Under the pieces are notes generated by a model. It was given only the letters and a program-made list of their open reading frames with translations, had not been told where the DNA came from and ran no database searches. DNA of 64,000 nt from Stenotrophomonas maltophilia (GTDB lineage Bacteria; Pseudomonadota; Gammaproteobacteria; Xanthomonadales; Xanthomonadaceae), in the NCBI RefSeq assembly GCF_023518235.1, contig NZ_CP090423.1:620001-684000 (forward strand). Direction: 5' to 3'. Positions 51,202 to 59,882 of this stretch are shown here, piece after piece (position 1 is the stretch's first letter; each line of letters opens with the position of its first letter). Position numbers and translations under genes: made by a program.

Positions 51202-53829
51202 TCAGAACCGGTAGCGCGCGCCCAGCGAGACGAACTGCCCGCGCAGGTTGTATTGGCTGATGTCGAAACCATTGGAACCACCAGCCGGGTCGAACGGCGG
51301 ATCCTTGTCGGTCAGGTTCAGCACCGACAGCGACAGCGTGGTGTTGGCAACGCCTTCGTAGGCCACGTACAGGTCCAGCTGGTGATACGGCTTGACGCGG
51401 TCGCGCAGGCCCGGGTTGCTGGTCGCCGTCGCTACGCGCTGGTCGTAGCCGCTCACGTACTGCAGGCTCAGCGTGCTGCTCCAGTCGCCAGCCGCCCAGT
51501 TCAGCGACGTGGTACCGCGAGTGCGGGGCAGCGCCCCGTGGCGGTTGTTGCCGGCGCCATCATACGGTGCCTGCCCGGCCACCAGCGGCTGCTTGAAGCT
51601 GAGCAGGTGGGTCCAGCTGCCGGCCACGGTGAAGTTGCCCCAGCCGTCGGTGCGGAAGGTGCGGCTGGCGTCCAGGTCCAGGCCGGAGGTGGTCAGCTCC
51701 CCCTGGTTGGCGTACTGGTTGGTGATGAACTGGATGCGGCCCTGCGCGTCACGCTGCACCCGGCCCGGGAACAGGGACGGGTTGTCGACGATGAACTGCG
51801 CGCTGTCCGGCTTGACCAGGTTGTCCTGCTCGATGCGGTACCAGTCCAGGCCGATGCTGGTATCGCCATTGGGCGACCACACTGCACCCACGTTGAAGTT
51901 GCGCGAGCGCTCGGCCTTCAGGTCGGGGTTGCCGGTGCGGATGTTGGTCACGCCGCGGCTGCCGCCCGGTTGCAGCGGATCCAGCGGATCGATCACCGAG
52001 CCATAGCTGACGGTCTGGCCCGGCGCGATCTCCGGCAGTGACGGCGCGCGGAAACCGCGCGAGAACGAGCCGCGCAGCAACAGGCTGTCCAGCGGCTGCC
52101 AGCGCAGCGCCACCTTGGGCGAGAAGGCCTTGCCGAAGTCATCGTAGTGATCGCCGCGACCGGCCACCTGCAATTCCAGGGTGCGATGCAGCGGCACGCT
52201 CAGTTCGGCGTAGGCGGCGCTGACCTGGCGCTCGCCGTTGACCACGTTGATCGCAGGGCGTAGTTCAGTGCCCGAAAGCACCTGGGCACTGGTGCGCGCG
52301 TCCAGCGATTCCTTGCGGAACTCAGCGCCCCAGGCGAAGCCAACCGCACCGGCCGGCAGCTCCCACAACGAGGTCGAAGCCTTTACGTTCAGCGAGTGCA
52401 ACCTGTACCAGCCCGGACGCTTGGTCTGCAGGCGCAGTGCATCCAGTGCCCCAGGCGTGCTGGACGGGTTGAGGAAGTTGTAGCTGCCGTCGCGCAGGAT
52501 CTGCTCGAACGCATAGCGATTGACAAAGTTGTCGACGTACTCGCGCTGCGCGCTCTGCGAGGTCAGCGCGGCCACTTCCCAGTCCCAGCGCTCGCCACTG
52601 CCGCGCACGCCGGCCAGGGCGCGGTAGAACACCTGGGTGTTGTCCTTCAGGCGCGGGCCGAGGTCGAAGAAGGTGTACTCGAACGGCAGCGGCGCGATGC
52701 CCGGATTGTCGGGATGGCCGACCGGCAGCACCGCCGGCACGTCGATCAGCGTGCCGGTGGCCGGGTTGTACGCGCGCAGGCCGGGGCCGACGGTCAGCGG
52801 CGCACTGAAGATCTGGTCGGCCTTGTTGTGGCTGTACAGCACATCGGCGAAGGCCTCGACGCTGTCATTGAAGCGGTAGGTCGCACTCAATGACGCCTGC
52901 AGGCGCTCGGCGCCGGGCTGCAGGGTCTTGAATGGCTGCGCGTTGAAGGCGCAGGCCTGTCCGGGCAGGGTGCTGCCGAAGTCGCTGTACGGGCGCAGCT
53001 GGCTGCCATCGGGGCAGTTGGCGAACGGTTGCGGCGCGCGCGGGTTGGACAGCCAGTTGCCACCGGCGGTGGACCAGCCGGCCAGGCGGCCACCGGGCTT
53101 GTCGCGGAAATCGCCGCTGCGGGTGTAGGCGCGCTGGTCGGCGTCGAGGCGGTCTCGCTTGAGCAGGTCCAGCCCGAACAGCACGTTCCAGCCCTGTTGT
53201 TCGAGGTCACCGAAGCCGGCCAGCAGGTTGGCCTTGCGTTCGTCCAGGCCGCCCTGGGTGGCAGTACCGAAGCCGCCGCCGACCTCCACGCCCTGGAAGT
53301 TCCTGCGCAGGATGATGTTGATGACGCCAGCAATGGCGTCGGAGCCGTACACCGCCGAGGCGCCGTCCTTCAGCACTTCAATGCGTTCGACCGCGCTGAT
53401 CGGCAGTGCGTTGAGGTCAACGAAAGTGTCCTGGGTGTTGAGCGCGAAGCCGAAGTTGGACACGCGGTAGCCGTTGACCAGCACCAGCGTGTTCTTCGGC
53501 GACAGGCCGCGCAGGCCGATCGAGGCCGAGCCGGCGGCGAAACTGCCGGTGTACTGCTCGTCGAAACTGTTGCCGGCATTGGCCGACAGGTTGCGCAGCA
53601 CGTCGGTGAGGGTGGAGCGGCCGGTCTGTTCGATCTGTTCACGGCTGACGATCTGTACCGGGTTGGGCCCGGCGGTATCGCTGCGCTTGATGTTGGAGCC
53701 GGTCACCAGCACGGCGCCAAGGGTGGTGCTGTCTTTGCCGGACTCGGCGGTTTCAGCGGCGCCGGCAGCGCCAGCGGTGAGGCTCAGCGCGATGGCGCCG
53801 GCAAGCAGGTTCAGGGTGGTGCGGTACAT
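51202..53829 (-). CDS. Large TonB-dependent outer membrane receptor
   Basis: An 875-residue receptor: signal peptide (LLAGAIALSLTAGAAGA), a TonB box region TTLGAVLVTGSNIKR, and a plug with PVQIVSREQIEQTGRSTLTD, RVSNFGFALNTQDTFV and VLKDGASAVYGSDAIAGVIN. The barrel ends QFVSLGARYRF. The SNIKR and VERIEVLKDGASAVYG features match the Xanthomonad carbohydrate/peptide-type TonB receptors rather than siderophore ones. No Fur box was seen upstream, supporting a non-iron ligand (inference). Confidence 0.92.
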   Translation of the reverse strand: MYRTTLNLLAGAIALSLTAGAAGAAETAESGKDSTTLGAVLVTGSNIKRSDTAGPNPVQIVSREQIEQTGRSTLTDVLRNLSANAGNSFDEQYTGSFAAGSASIGLRGLSPKNTLVLVNGYRVSNFGFALNTQDTFVDLNALPISAVERIEVLKDGASAVYGSDAIAGVINIILRRNFQGVEVGGGFGTATQGGLDERKANLLAGFGDLEQQGWNVLFGLDLLKRDRLDADQRAYTRSGDFRDKPGGRLAGWSTAGGNWLSNPRAPQPFANCPDGSQLRPYSDFGSTLPGQACAFNAQPFKTLQPGAERLQASLSATYRFNDSVEAFADVLYSHNKADQIFSAPLTVGPGLRAYNPATGTLIDVPAVLPVGHPDNPGIAPLPFEYTFFDLGPRLKDNTQVFYRALAGVRGSGERWDWEVAALTSQSAQREYVDNFVNRYAFEQILRDGSYNFLNPSSTPGALDALRLQTKRPGWYRLHSLNVKASTSLWELPAGAVGFAWGAEFRKESLDARTSAQVLSGTELRPAINVVNGERQVSAAYAELSVPLHRTLELQVAGRGDHYDDFGKAFSPKVALRWQPLDSLLLRGSFSRGFRAPSLPEIAPGQTVSYGSVIDPLDPLQPGGSRGVTNIRTGNPDLKAERSRNFNVGAVWSPNGDTSIGLDWYRIEQDNLVKPDSAQFIVDNPSLFPGRVQRDAQGRIQFITNQYANQGELTTSGLDLDASRTFRTDGWGNFTVAGSWTHLLSFKQPLVAGQAPYDGAGNNRHGALPRTRGTTSLNWAAGDWSSTLSLQYVSGYDQRVATATSNPGLRDRVKPYHQLDLYVAYEGVANTTLSLSVLNLTDKDPPFDPAGGSNGFDISQYNLRGQFVSLGARYRF

Positions 53830-53951
53830 GGAAGCGACAGCGCCGAACGGGGAAGGAGCCCCCAGTACCGCATGCGAGCGCCTGCGCCCTCCAATGACGA
53901 AAGCGCATTCAGTTATACATCACAGGTTCTTAACGAGCCGGCTCGGTGGGC

Positions 53952-53968
53952 GCGGACCGTGGGTCCGC
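53952..53968. repeat. GCGGACC hairpin repeat
   Basis: GCGGACC, GTG, GGTCCGC matches the hairpin after betT (51067-51089). Dispersed copies of this short stem are probably a further repeat class. Confidence 0.5.
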
Positions 53969-53978
53969 ACTCCTCCTG

Positions 53979-54017
53979 GGGGTCAGATCCCTTTCCAACG
54001 GAAAGGGACCTGACCCC
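53979..54017. repeat. GGGGTCAG inverted repeat, likely bidirectional terminator
   Basis: GGGGTCAGATCCCTTTCC and its inverted form GGAAAGGGACCTGACCCC enclose a short AAC loop. The arms differ at one or two positions. The unit lies just beyond the stop (54023) of the minus-strand oxidoreductase gene. It differs in sequence from the GGGGACGGAGGGG element. Confidence 0.7.
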
Positions 54018-54022
54018 GGTTG

Positions 54023-55000
54023 TCATGGGCGCAGCAACACCTTGCCGTTACGCCCCGACCCAGCACCGGCCTTCGCTGCCTGGGCGATATCGTCCAGCGC
54101 GAAAACCTGCTCCACCGGCAGGGTCAATTCACCTTGCGCCGCACGCTTCAGCAGCTCGCCGACCAACCGGCGCTTGTCCTCCACCGCCATCGCCTGGCTG
54201 ACCTTGCTGCCCCAGAAGCCCTTCACCGTGGCTTCCTTGTAGATCAGGCCGCCGGCGGGAATGCGCATCGGCTCGCCGCTCATCACCCCGAACGACACCA
54301 GGGTGCCGTGGTGGCCGAGCAGCTCGACCAGATCGGCACTGGCCTCACCGCCGATGGAATCGACCGCGGCTGCGGCCTGTGCTTCGCCAGTGGCTTCACG
54401 CACACGATCCTTCCAGCCCTCCACCGAGGTGTCAAACACATGATCGATGCCCAGCGCATGCAACTGTGCAACCGCCGCAGCGTTGCGCACCAGGTTGGCC
54501 ACATGCACGCCACGCGCCTTTGCCAACATCGCCAGCGACTTGCCGACCGCGCCGTTGGCGGTGTTCTGCACGATCCATTGCCCCGCTTCGACATGCAGGA
54601 ATTCCAGCAGCATCAGCGCACTCAGCGGCATCGCGATCAGCTGCGCCGCGGTTTCGTCGGCGATCGCGTCCGGCATCGGAATCACCATCCGCGCCGGTGC
54701 GATGAACGCCTCGGCCCAGGTGCCGTGCACCGAGGCGGCGGCAACGCGTTGGCCAAGCTGCAGGCCATCGACGCCTTCGCCGAGTGCATCGACAACGCCC
54801 AGCGCTTCACTGCCACCGATCGCCGGCAGCGTCGGCTTGTAGCCATACAGGCCGCGCACGGTCAGCAGATCGTGGTTGTGGATCGAGGCCAGCACGGTGC
54901 GGATGCGCACTTCGCCCGGGCCGGGCTCGGGCAGGGCTGTTTCGCCGATGGCCAGGACATCGGCCGGATCGCCGAAGGAGGAATACAGGGCTGCGCGCAT
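54023..55000 (-). CDS. Zinc-free quinone oxidoreductase/enoyl reductase of the MDR superfamily
   Basis: A 325-residue protein. The catalytic fold begins MRAALYSSFGDPADVLAIGE, followed by EVRIRTVLASIHNHDLLTVR and the NAD(P)-binding segment GQWIVQNTANGAVGKSLAML. The nucleotide loop is VANLVRNAAAVAQL. There are no zinc ligand cysteines, so it belongs to the quinone reductase/2-enoyl thioester reductase side. The reaction is unknown. ATG at 55000 is chosen over an upstream frame lacking protein-like composition. Confidence 0.88.
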   Translation of the reverse strand: MRAALYSSFGDPADVLAIGETALPEPGPGEVRIRTVLASIHNHDLLTVRGLYGYKPTLPAIGGSEALGVVDALGEGVDGLQLGQRVAAASVHGTWAEAFIAPARMVIPMPDAIADETAAQLIAMPLSALMLLEFLHVEAGQWIVQNTANGAVGKSLAMLAKARGVHVANLVRNAAAVAQLHALGIDHVFDTSVEGWKDRVREATGEAQAAAAVDSIGGEASADLVELLGHHGTLVSFGVMSGEPMRIPAGGLIYKEATVKGFWGSKVSQAMAVEDKRRLVGELLKRAAQGELTLPVEQVFALDDIAQAAKAGAGSGRNGKVLLRP

Positions 55001-55434
55001 AGGGGGTGTTCCAGGGGAAAAGGGAGGTTGTAACGAACTGGGGACGCAGGCGGCGTCGACAAGGCGACGGCGGTGCAACACGGCATCCTGCGACTGATCG
55101 TCGCGGCATGTGGTGGTTACCGCATCTTGTGTTGACGGCGCGAAATATCCCCACTATGTTGTGGCCGTCACTCCCGGTCAGCCGCCGCCGCCGGACATGC
55201 AGCAAACGTCCCGCGGCCCGCCCCTGAAGGCTTGCCGTGTCGACGCGGCCGCCATCGCGCGGACCCAGATCGCCCCCACGGCCCGGATACCGGCCGCAGG
55301 CGCAGGCAGATGCCGACGACCTGGTGTTCCTGCGTTATGGCATCCCACCCCGACCGCCCCGTGCGCCGGTATCGCGTGCAGGGCCGCCACGGCATCGACC
55401 GCCACATCGCGTGCGAGCCTGGAGTTTCACCACC
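55001..55434. other. 434-base leader and promoter region before nrdA
   Basis: The region contains the nrdA promoter (55132-55160) and two NrdR-like boxes. The about 268 bases between the predicted start of transcription near 55167 and the nrdA ATG have no ORF with convincing coding character. They are GC-rich, and an in-frame extension of NrdA beginning at 55237 is Pro/Arg-rich and not NrdA-like. A leader structure is possible, but none was identified by eye. Confidence 0.6.
55117..55164 (+). promoter_or_regulatory. sigma70 promoter with two NrdR-like boxes
   Basis: TTGACG (55132-55137), a 17-base spacer and TATGTT (55155-55160) form a good sigma70 promoter. Two imperfect NrdR sites at 55117-55132 (TTACCGCATCTTGTGT) and 55149-55164 (CCCCACTATGTTGTGG) flank and overlap it. 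Their starts are 32 bases apart, the usual three-turn spacing of NrdR tandem boxes. Right halves ATCTTGTG and ATGTTGTG match the consensus better than left halves. Confidence 0.55.
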
Positions 55435-57813
55435 ATGACCGACAGTACCTTCCGCGTGGCCGACCTGGCCGGCGCCGGCGACGCCTTGCGTGCTGGCGGC
55501 GAGCGCGTGCCGACCTGGATTACCAAGGAGGCCGGCAATCGTCGCCTGCCGTTCGACGCCGAACGCCTGCAACGCAGCATCGATGCCGTGCATGCCGAGT
55601 TTCCGCAGCTGGATGTGAGCGACTACCGCCGTGTGGTGCAGGCGATGGTCGAGCGCAAGCCCAGCCTCAGTGCCGATGACCTGGTCGATCTGCTGATCCG
55701 CGAGGCTGAGTCGCGCGTGGACCTGGTGGCACCGGAGTGGGAGCAGTTCGCTGCACGCATCTACCTGCGACGCCTGTACAAGCGCGCCAGCCGCAACCGG
55801 TTCTACGATGTCAGCCTGAAGTACGGCTCGTATGTCGGCCTGCAGGAAAGCCTGGCCGACCGTGGCATCTACAGCAACGACATCCTGCGCTGCTATTCCA
55901 AGGAAGAACTGCAGCAGGCCGGCGAGATGATCGAGCCGGAGCGCGACCGCCTGTTCGCCTACAACGGCCTGTACCTGCTGGCCACACGCTACCTGGCCAG
56001 CGATCGCAGCCGCGAGGTCTACGAACTGCCGCAGGAGCGCTGGCTGACCATCGCGCTCTACCTGATGCAGGAGGAGGGCGGGCCTGGTGAGAGCGGCCGG
56101 GTACGCCGCATGCAGCTGGTCGGCGAGGCGTACTGGGCGCTGTCCAACCTGTACATGACGGTGGCCACGCCGACCCTGGCCAACGCTGGCAAGGTGGGTG
56201 GGCAGCTGTCCAGCTGCTTCATCGACACGGTGGATGACAGCCTGCAGGGCATCTATGACTCCAACACCGATATCGCGCGCGTGTCCAAGCACGGTGGCGG
56301 TGTCGGTGCCTACCTGGGCTATGTGCGCAGCAGCGGTGCGCCGATCCGGGGCGTGCCGAATTCTTCCGGCGGCGTGGTGCCGTGGATCAAGCAGCTCAAC
56401 AACACCGCCGTGTCGGTGGACCAGCTCGGACAGCGCAAGGGCGCGGTGGCGGTGTACCTGGATATCTGGCACCGCGATATCGAGGCCTTCCTCGATCTGC
56501 GCCTGAACAACGGCGACCAGCGCCTGCGCGCGCACGACGTGTTCACCTCGGTGTGCGTGCCGGACCTGTTCATGGAGGCGGTGGAGCGCCGCGCCGACTG
56601 GTACCTGTTCGACCCGCATGAGGTGAAGAGCGCCAAGGGCTGGTACCTGCAGGACTTCTACGACGAGAAGCGCGGCGCGGGCAGCTTCCGCGACCGCTAT
56701 GCCGAACTGGTGGCCGACGAGCGCATCAGCCGCCGCACGGTGAAGGCGATCGACCTGTTCAAGCGGATCATGCTCAGCCAGCTGGAGACCGGCAACCCTT
56801 TCCTGTTCTACCGCGACGAGGTCAATCGCAGGAATCCGAACAAGCACGCAGGCATGGTCTATTCCAGCAACCTGTGCACCGAGATCCTGCAGAACATGAG
56901 CCCGACGCGGATGATCCAGGAGATCGTCAGCGGCGACCAGATCGTCACCACCCGCCGGGCCGGTGACTTCGTGGTCTGCAACTTGTCCTCGATCAATCTC
57001 GGCCGTGCGATCAGCGCACCGGATGACCTGCTGGCGGCCGACGTACTGGAGCGGCTGATCCCGATCCAGGTGCGCATGCTCGACAACGTGATCGACCTCA
57101 ACGCGCTGCCGGTGCCGCAGGCCACGATCACCAACCGCAAGTACCGCGCCATCGGCCTGGGCACGTTCGGCTGGCATCACCTGCTGGCGCAGCAGGCGAT
57201 CCAGTGGGAATCGCCGGACGCCGAGCAGCTGGCCGACCGCCTGTATGAGCGCATCAACTTCCTGACCATCCAGGCCAGCGCACAACTGGCCAAAGAGAAG
57301 GGCAGCTACCCGATGTTCGCCGGCAGCGACTGGCACAATGGCCGCTACTTCCGTGACCGCAACTACAGCGGTGCCGCCTGGGACAGCCTGGCCCGCGACG
57401 TTGCCACGCACGGCCTGCGCAACGGCTGGCTGCTGGCGGTGGCGCCGAACATGAGCACCGCGCAGATCGCCGGCTCCACTGCATCGATCGACCCGATCTA
57501 CAGCGCGTTCTACTACGAGGAAAAGAAGGACTTCCGGCGGCCGGTGGCTGCGCCGGGCCTGTCGCTGGAAACCTGGCCGTACTACGAGAAAGGCGCCTAC
57601 AAGGTCGACCAGTTCGCCAGCGTGCGCCAGAACGCGCGGCGGCAGCGTCATGTCGACCAGTCGATCAGCTTCAACCTGTACGTGCCCAGCACCATCCGCG
57701 CCAGCACGCTGCTGGAACTGCATCTGACGGCGTGGCGCGAGGGTCTGAAGACCACCTACTACGTGCGCTCCAACGACATCGACATCAGCGAATGCGAGTG
57801 GTGCGCCAGCTGA
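55435..57813 (+). CDS. nrdA: Class I ribonucleoside-diphosphate reductase, alpha subunit
   Basis: A 792-residue large subunit that reduces ribonucleotides. The N-terminus holds an ATP-cone-like fold (about residues 20-110). Core motifs include TVATPTLANAGKVGGQLSSC (the active-site Cys region), the segment from VSKHGGGVGAYLG, NLCTEILQNMSPT and APNMSTAQIAGSTASIDPIY. The redox Cys pair ends the protein (SECEWCAS). ATG at 55435 follows GGAG. It lies 106 bases before nrdB, with a SMAG pair between. Confidence 0.95.
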   Translation: MTDSTFRVADLAGAGDALRAGGERVPTWITKEAGNRRLPFDAERLQRSIDAVHAEFPQLDVSDYRRVVQAMVERKPSLSADDLVDLLIREAESRVDLVAPEWEQFAARIYLRRLYKRASRNRFYDVSLKYGSYVGLQESLADRGIYSNDILRCYSKEELQQAGEMIEPERDRLFAYNGLYLLATRYLASDRSREVYELPQERWLTIALYLMQEEGGPGESGRVRRMQLVGEAYWALSNLYMTVATPTLANAGKVGGQLSSCFIDTVDDSLQGIYDSNTDIARVSKHGGGVGAYLGYVRSSGAPIRGVPNSSGGVVPWIKQLNNTAVSVDQLGQRKGAVAVYLDIWHRDIEAFLDLRLNNGDQRLRAHDVFTSVCVPDLFMEAVERRADWYLFDPHEVKSAKGWYLQDFYDEKRGAGSFRDRYAELVADERISRRTVKAIDLFKRIMLSQLETGNPFLFYRDEVNRRNPNKHAGMVYSSNLCTEILQNMSPTRMIQEIVSGDQIVTTRRAGDFVVCNLSSINLGRAISAPDDLLAADVLERLIPIQVRMLDNVIDLNALPVPQATITNRKYRAIGLGTFGWHHLLAQQAIQWESPDAEQLADRLYERINFLTIQASAQLAKEKGSYPMFAGSDWHNGRYFRDRNYSGAAWDSLARDVATHGLRNGWLLAVAPNMSTAQIAGSTASIDPIYSAFYYEEKKDFRRPVAAPGLSLETWPYYEKGAYKVDQFASVRQNARRQRHVDQSISFNLYVPSTIRASTLLELHLTAWREGLKTTYYVRSNDIDISECEWCAS

Positions 57814-57827
57814 TCGTTGGGACTGCT

Positions 57828-57885
57828 GTAGAGCCGAGCCCATGCTCGGCTCAAGCAACGCAGCCGAGCGTGGGCTCGGCTCTAC
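57828..57885. repeat. SMAG pair between nrdA and nrdB
   Basis: GTAGAGCCGAGCCCATGCTC and its inverted copy ending TGGGCTCGGCTCTAC flank a short AAGCAACGCA spacer. This pair sits within the nrdA-nrdB gap. It could act as an mRNA processing or stability element that sets the NrdA to NrdB ratio. Confidence 0.8.
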
Positions 57886-57919
57886 AAGTGCAACGCATGC
57901 AATCCGAAGGCAGACGACC

Positions 57920-58960
57920 ATGGCAACCCCGCTCGACCGCATCAAGATCCTCGAACCGCGCCACCCGAACCGCAGCACCGGCATCATCAATGGCCGCACC
58001 AGCGGCATCCTGAACTGGAACGACATTCCGTATCCGTCGTTCTATCGGGCCTACAAGGAGCTGTCGACCAACTTCTGGATCCCCGACGAAGTGGACATGA
58101 AGCTGGATGCGCGCCAGTACGGTGAGCTGTCCGGGCGCGAGAAGAACGCCTACGACTCGATCATCGGCCTGCTCGCCACACTGGACTCGCCGCAGACGCG
58201 TTTCATCTACAACGTGGCCGAGTACATCACCGACCCGGCGGCGCATGCCAATGCGGCGATCATCGGCCAGCAGGAAGTTATCCACAACGAGAGCTACAGC
58301 TACGTGCTCGCCTCGATCACCGATCTGCCGAACCAGAACCGCATCTTCGAGATCGCCCGCACGCACCCGACCATCATCAAGCGCAACGCGCCGATCATGG
58401 GGGCGTATGACGATTTCATGCGCGAGAAAACCGCCGAGACCCTGCTGAAGTCGCTGATCCAGTCGTCGATCCTGGAGGGCATCAACTTCTACTCCGGTTT
58501 TGCCTACTTCTACAACATGGTGCGGCAGAACCGCATGACCGGAACCGGCAAGATCATCAGCTTCATCAACCGCGACGAGCTGGCCCACACCAAGTTCATC
58601 AGCGAGCTGATCCGCGCGATCATCGGCGAGAACCCGGAACTGCAGACCCATGAGCTGACCGATTACGTGCACGGCGCTTTCCAGCACGCCATCGAGCTGG
58701 AGACCCAGTGGTCGTCGGAAGTGCTGGACGGCATCGATGGCATCGACGTGGACGAGATGGTGCGCTACGTGAAGTACCGCGCCAACAAGATGGCCGGCAT
58801 GCTCGGCATCGAGCGCCTGTACAGCGACACCACCGACAACGTGATGCCATGGATCAAGGCCTACGCCGACAACTTCACCGAGACCAAGACCGACTTCTTC
58901 GAGATGCGCAATGCAAGCTACAAGAAGACCAACGTCGACAACGGCTTCGACGATCTCTGA
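57920..58960 (+). CDS. nrdB: Class I ribonucleoside-diphosphate reductase, beta subunit
   Basis: A 346-residue radical-generating subunit. Metal ligands and the radical Tyr align with R2 proteins: GQQEVIHNESYSYVL contains the Glu, His and Tyr (E-x-x-H-x-x-x-Y), and further ligands lie in SSILEGINFYSGF and NRDELAHTKFISEL. The C-terminal tail NVDNGFDDL would bind NrdA. ATG at 57920 (after GAAGG) starts MATPLDRIKI. Metal identity (di-iron or di-manganese) cannot be read from sequence; neighbouring flavodoxin and manganese import genes make manganese plausible. Confidence 0.95.
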   Translation: MATPLDRIKILEPRHPNRSTGIINGRTSGILNWNDIPYPSFYRAYKELSTNFWIPDEVDMKLDARQYGELSGREKNAYDSIIGLLATLDSPQTRFIYNVAEYITDPAAHANAAIIGQQEVIHNESYSYVLASITDLPNQNRIFEIARTHPTIIKRNAPIMGAYDDFMREKTAETLLKSLIQSSILEGINFYSGFAYFYNMVRQNRMTGTGKIISFINRDELAHTKFISELIRAIIGENPELQTHELTDYVHGAFQHAIELETQWSSEVLDGIDGIDVDEMVRYVKYRANKMAGMLGIERLYSDTTDNVMPWIKAYADNFTETKTDFFEMRNASYKKTNVDNGFDDL

Positions 58961-59453
58961 GCCGCGCCGGGCACTGCGGATCCTGCTGGTGGTGGCCTCG
59001 TTGAGCGGCAACACCCGCGAACTGGGCCGGCAGATTGCCGAGCTCTGCCGGGCCGCCGGTCATGCCGTGCATTGGCAGGAGGCCGACGACCTGCGCCAGA
59101 TGCCTGTCCTGGCGGCTGACGAGGCCGACCTGGTGCTGCTGGGAAGCTGGACCGACAACGCAGGACGTACGCCCACGGAGATGAAGGCCTGGGTGGCCGG
59201 TATCGCCGAGCGCGGCGAGCGGCCCCGGCAGTTGGCGGTGTTCGGTACCGGCGAGACGCAGTGGGGGCAGGAGTACTACTGCGGCGCCGTGCATCGGTTG
59301 ATCCGCTATTTCCGCAGCGAGTACCCGCCGCTTGAGATCGAGCAGATGCCGCATGGCGAGCGTCATGCCGAAGCTATCGGCGCCTGGACCGACGTGGTTC
59401 TGGCCCACTACTGGAGCAACACCGATGCAGATCATCGACGCCACCACGCCTGA
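58911..59453 (+). CDS. Flavodoxin-like protein next to ribonucleotide reductase (NrdI-like role proposed)
   Basis: A 180-residue flavodoxin-fold protein. The P-loop SLSGNTRELGRQIAELCR binds FMN phosphate, and the later SWTDNAGRTPTEMKAWVAG with AVFGTGETQWGQEYYCGAVH fits a flavodoxin fold. It resembles NrdI-type flavodoxins that deliver an oxidant for a dimanganese R2, but the family cannot be settled by eye. ATG at 58911 lies inside nrdB and gives a poor N-tail; no better ATG exists before the conserved part (LRILLVVASLSGNTR), so an alternative start codon is possible. Confidence 0.8.
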   Translation: MQATRRPTSTTASTISEPRRALRILLVVASLSGNTRELGRQIAELCRAAGHAVHWQEADDLRQMPVLAADEADLVLLGSWTDNAGRTPTEMKAWVAGIAERGERPRQLAVFGTGETQWGQEYYCGAVHRLIRYFRSEYPPLEIEQMPHGERHAEAIGAWTDVVLAHYWSNTDADHRRHHA

Positions 59454-59751
59454 GCAGTTCCAGCAGGTGCTGGCTGAGCATCCACGGGTGCTGGTGGATT
59501 TCCACAAGGACCAGTGCCCGGGTTGCCGGATGCTGGAAATGTCGCTGCATCGGGTAGCCAACAGCGTGGCGGGGCAGGGCACCACATTGCTGCGCGTGCA
59601 GTTGGAAGTGCTGGGCGAGGCGTTCTTCCGGCAGCTGGGCCTGCGCCAGACACCGACGCTGGCGCTGTTCCGTGATGGCGATGAACGCACGCGCCTGGCT
59701 GGGTTCCAGTCGCCGCAGCAGATCGAAGCGGCGATCGCGTTGCATCTGTAG
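59425..59751 (+). CDS. Thioredoxin-fold protein with CPGC active site
   Basis: A 108-residue thioredoxin-like protein. The active site is DQCPGCRML, rather than the CGPC of TrxA. The cis-Pro is seen in LRQTPTLALFRDG. It overlaps the flavodoxin gene by 29 bases, pointing to coupled expression as an electron donor for the reductase (inference). ATG at 59425 begins MQIIDATTPEQF. Confidence 0.9.
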   Translation: MQIIDATTPEQFQQVLAEHPRVLVDFHKDQCPGCRMLEMSLHRVANSVAGQGTTLLRVQLEVLGEAFFRQLGLRQTPTLALFRDGDERTRLAGFQSPQQIEAAIALHL

Positions 59752-59789
59752 GGAGGTGGGTGTACCGATGGCGCCGGGTTCCTGCTTCT

Positions 59790-59859
59790 GTAGAGCCGAG
59801 CCATGCTCGGCCGCTCTCCGCGCGGTGCGAAAAGGCATCCACGCATGGCGTGGATCTAC
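59790..59859. repeat. Two SMAG hairpins after the thioredoxin gene
   Basis: GTAGAGCCGAGCCATGCTCGGC (59790-59811) is followed by ATCCACGCATGGCGTGGATCTAC (59837-59859). They lie between the thioredoxin gene and the convergent mntH gene and could terminate both. Confidence 0.75.
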
Positions 59860-59882
59860 CGGGGCATCGCGGGCATTCCGCG

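Noticed and set aside
55237..55434. N-terminal extension of NrdA
   Set aside because: Pro/Arg-rich and unlike NrdA; the ATG at 55435 has a ribosome site and gives the expected start.
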